From Aphrocallistes beatrix (lineage: Eukaryota; Porifera; Hexactinellida; Sceptrulophora; Aphrocallistidae): a stretch of 64,000 nucleotides of DNA. This document shows positions 62,344 to 64,000 of this stretch, in pieces; position 1 is the first letter of the stretch; each line of letters starts with the position of its first letter. The stretch is taken from the NCBI GenBank assembly GCA_963281255.1, contig OY725497.1:682001-746000 (forward strand), read 5' to 3'. A program made the translations under genes and the position numbers. The notes under the pieces were generated by a model that saw only the letters and a program-made list of their open reading frames with translations, was not told where the DNA came from and made no database searches.

Positions 62344-63057
62344 GGGAACCGGACACTTCCTCCCCAGTTAATGAATGATACTAAATCGCGGACATTTCTC
62401 CCCCAAAGTGTTGACATTGATCACCGCTATGTTGAATATTAACAGTTAATAGAATCCACTGAAATTTGTGGTGTTAACAATAACAATTCAAATGCATAAA
62501 TTACGATGAATGCGAATAATTTGACCTACTATTACAAATGGAAGTTATCACCAGTACTAAAGGGAAGAAGCAACTAGCGTATGAAGGCTACATTTACGTC
62601 TTTCAAAAAATACTTGCATCGGGGATAGATTCTTACGAATGCCAAAGGAGAAGAAACTATGGGTGTAATGCTAGGATTAAGATCTTGGATGATTCAATCG
62701 TCGATGCAAATAACGATCACACACATGCTCCTGCGATGAATCATGTGGAAGTTCAAAAGCTGCGTCATGGAATTAAGCGTAAAGCAATAGAATCGCAAGA
62801 GACTCCTCAACAAATTATATCATAATTTATCTTTCTGAAATTTCTAGATTATCGTTTGTCGCATAAATTATATGTTAGTTATTCTATTTACTCTAATACT
62901 AATGTTAATCAAATAATTAATACATTATTTATAAAGACAGCTGAATATATAAGCAAATACTAGTAACGGGGGGGAAATGTCCTAGGGGAAGTATCATTCA
63001 TTAACTGGGGGGGAAGTGTCCGGGGGGAAATGTCCGGGGGGGAAGTGTCCTAGACCC
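62344..63057. mobile_element. MULE-like element (714 bp) carrying a FLYWCH ORF
   Basis: Terminal inverted repeats of about 55 bp share GGACACTTCC..CCCAGTTAATGAATGATACT and GGACATTTC..CCCCC blocks. The right end carries an extra tandem GGGGGGAAATGTCC block. Flanks CTATTTAAC (62335-62343) and TTATTTAAT (63058-63066) match at 7 of 9 bases, as expected for an aged 9-bp MULE duplication. The element encloses the FLYWCH ORF at 62538-62825. Confidence 0.75.
62538..62825 (+). CDS. FLYWCH zinc-finger protein of a MULE element
   Basis: A 95-residue ORF inside the element above. It has the FLYWCH layout: TSTKGKKQLAYEGYIYVFQK (G, L, Y positions), then SYECQRRRNYGCNARIKIL (Cys pair) and NDHTHAP (His pair). 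In MULE transposons this finger precedes the transposase. Here the frame stops about 35 residues later with no transposase, so this is an internally deleted element keeping only the DNA-binding module. Confidence 0.75.
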   Translation: MEVITSTKGKKQLAYEGYIYVFQKILASGIDSYECQRRRNYGCNARIKILDDSIVDANNDHTHAPAMNHVEVQKLRHGIKRKAIESQETPQQIIS

Positions 63058-63139
63058 TTATTTAATATTTGGACCAAGAAACTCATTTCCGGTTAAGTCA
63101 TTTTGGGCGGGGAATCCATAAAAACTATGCTAGTAATAT

Positions 63140-63201
63140 CAGAATATACCATATTGGCTGGGAAGCGAATTACTATTCACTTCCCAGCATAGTATATTCT
63201 G
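63140..63201. repeat. Imperfect hairpin
   Basis: CAGAATATAC...TGGCTGGGAAG (63140-63165) pairs with CTTCCCAGCATAGTATATTCTG (63180-63201) with one small mismatch block. It sits next to a tandem repeat and is probably a small foldback element. Confidence 0.65.
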
Positions 63202-63267
63202 AAGTAACATTAGTAATTACTCCGAAGTAACATTAGTAATTACTCCGAAGTAACATTAGTAATTACC
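63202..63267. repeat. 23-bp tandem repeat, 2.9 copies
   Basis: Unit AAGTAACATTAGTAATTACT plus CCG, perfect copies at 63202-63224 and 63225-63247 and a partial third. It directly follows the hairpin. Confidence 0.85.
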
Positions 63268-63362
63268 CCTAAACCTCGTGATATGTGAAATACAAGATAA
63301 AATGCCAGCAATTATGACGATAGATTGAACTAAATGTATAGCTTGCATACGTTATCATTTAA

Positions 63363-64000
63363 TCATAAAAACTTAACATACTTCTCCCTCAACATGTCTA
63401 CTGAGACTTGTACTTTAGTTTCCATTCCTTTCTGATCTAAACTATTGTCAGAGTGACTGCTCTCACAACTCATCTCATCAATTCTATCGAGCTTGAAGGA
63501 TTGGTTCCGATAGCATCTAGCTGCTGGGGGATCTACAGATTGCGGTTTAAACTGAGGGTGTGGACTCCAAGTATGAGAGCTTGCGTCTTGTGCGAACTCC
63601 TCTAGAAGTGAGGTAGGGATATCCTCCATGTTGCCAGGTGTACAGTTCCTCAGATCTCCGTCCGAACGAGGCCATATTCCAGACTGGAATTCAAATGTAT
63701 CAACAAACTTAGGTTCATCTCGCTTGACAAATTTACCATAATCCATGGTATTTTTCGCCTTTTTAGTACCTAAGCTGGTGTTCGTTAATCCTGGAAGCCT
63801 ATCGTGTGCAATTTCCTGCTTATATTTCTGTTTGAAGCTCACAGCATTAGTGGGAACATCATTCAATGGGACATGCTTAACATTTCTTGTGGACCCCCCT
63901 AACCTCAAGTCTGCTATACCCTCCAATGCCTCTGCACATTCCTCCAACAGGTTCCTGACATTACCAGTCCCCTGTGGAGTGTGGAAAGATGCGTTGGGAG
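63363..64000 (-). CDS. Unidentified protein, C-terminal part (5' end beyond window)
   Basis: An open frame runs from the right window edge to the stop at 63363, about 212 codons, and starts upstream of the window: no ATG lies at the 5' end of the visible frame, and it continues in frame to position 64000 (visible residues begin PNASFHTPQGTGNVRNLLEE). The sequence is hydrophilic and Ser/Asp/Lys-rich, with a C terminus SVDMLREKYVKFL. No domain recognised. Motifs such as NLLEECAEALEGIADLRLGG suggest a helical regulatory protein. Confidence 0.6.
   Translation of the reverse strand, partial: PNASFHTPQGTGNVRNLLEECAEALEGIADLRLGGSTRNVKHVPLNDVPTNAVSFKQKYKQEIAHDRLPGLTNTSLGTKKAKNTMDYGKFVKRDEPKFVDTFEFQSGIWPRSDGDLRNCTPGNMEDIPTSLLEEFAQDASSHTWSPHPQFKPQSVDPPAARCYRNQSFKLDRIDEMSCESSHSDNSLDQKGMETKVQVSVDMLREKYVKFL

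Overview
The window is nuclear DNA of an animal. Three genes have exons joined by short GT-AG introns, and there are clear metazoan orthologues: the Mediator subunit MED23, the Integrator subunit INTS8, PLK4, SLMAP, TRAF-type RING/MATH proteins, tetraspanins and an SRCR receptor. The sequence is AT-rich and gene-dense. Most genes are a single uninterrupted reading frame, and the recognised introns are mostly 50-350 bp. A small-genome invertebrate fits, and a sponge is my best guess from the TRAF, SRCR and EMI-type genes plus compactness. The taxonomy is inference and cannot be fixed from the sequence alone.

Layout. 1-10.4 kb: the amino-terminal part of a ZNFX1-like helicase runs off the left edge, followed by CEPT1, LIPT1, SLMAP (4 exons), a small PPxY membrane protein (+) and a two-domain glycosyltransferase-like protein. 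10.4-22.6 kb: a tandem tetraspanin pair, POLR2K, MDH1B, a TSNAXIP1-like coiled-coil gene (4 exons), PLK4 (+) and a small basic CNC/bZIP-like protein (+). 22.8-36 kb: MED23 (14 exons, with an intronless calmodulin-like gene nested on the opposite strand in intron 9), PDCD2L, METTL15 and INTS8, packed head to tail on the minus strand. 36-43 kb: a securin-like protein, a TM2-domain protein, an unrecognised zinc-ribbon protein, a stand-alone lysine-ketoglutarate reductase and a minimal Nopp140 (NOLC1). 43-51 kb: two tandem TRAF-type genes separated by four miniature DNA transposons, then a thioredoxin-like/SAP-like/pseudokinase protein. 52-64 kb: a secreted EMI-like protein, a MULE transposase-RING relic, a nested set of palindromic elements, a Maf-like protein that has lost its DNA-contact residues, an SRCR receptor, an LRR protein, a MULE element carrying a FLYWCH ORF, and the 3' end of an unidentified gene.

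Functionally these are mostly unrelated housekeeping genes: transcription (MED23, POLR2K, INTS8), ribosome and nucleolus (METTL15, NOLC1, PDCD2L), mitochondrial metabolism (LIPT1, LKR), cell division (PLK4, securin-like) and cell surface or signalling genes. Transposable elements are sparse left of 41 kb and dense from 41 to 63 kb. They include Tigger/pogo-like and mariner-like elements with TA duplications, hAT-like elements with 8-bp duplications and a MULE with a 9-bp duplication.

The most interesting leads are the thioredoxin-like/pseudokinase protein, the Maf-like and CNC-like pair with eroded basic regions, the TRAF gene-conversion tract, the RING-transposase ORF that ends inside a MITE, the nested palindromes at 54.6-56.6 kb and the 57-bp near-perfect palindrome inserted in a hAT element.
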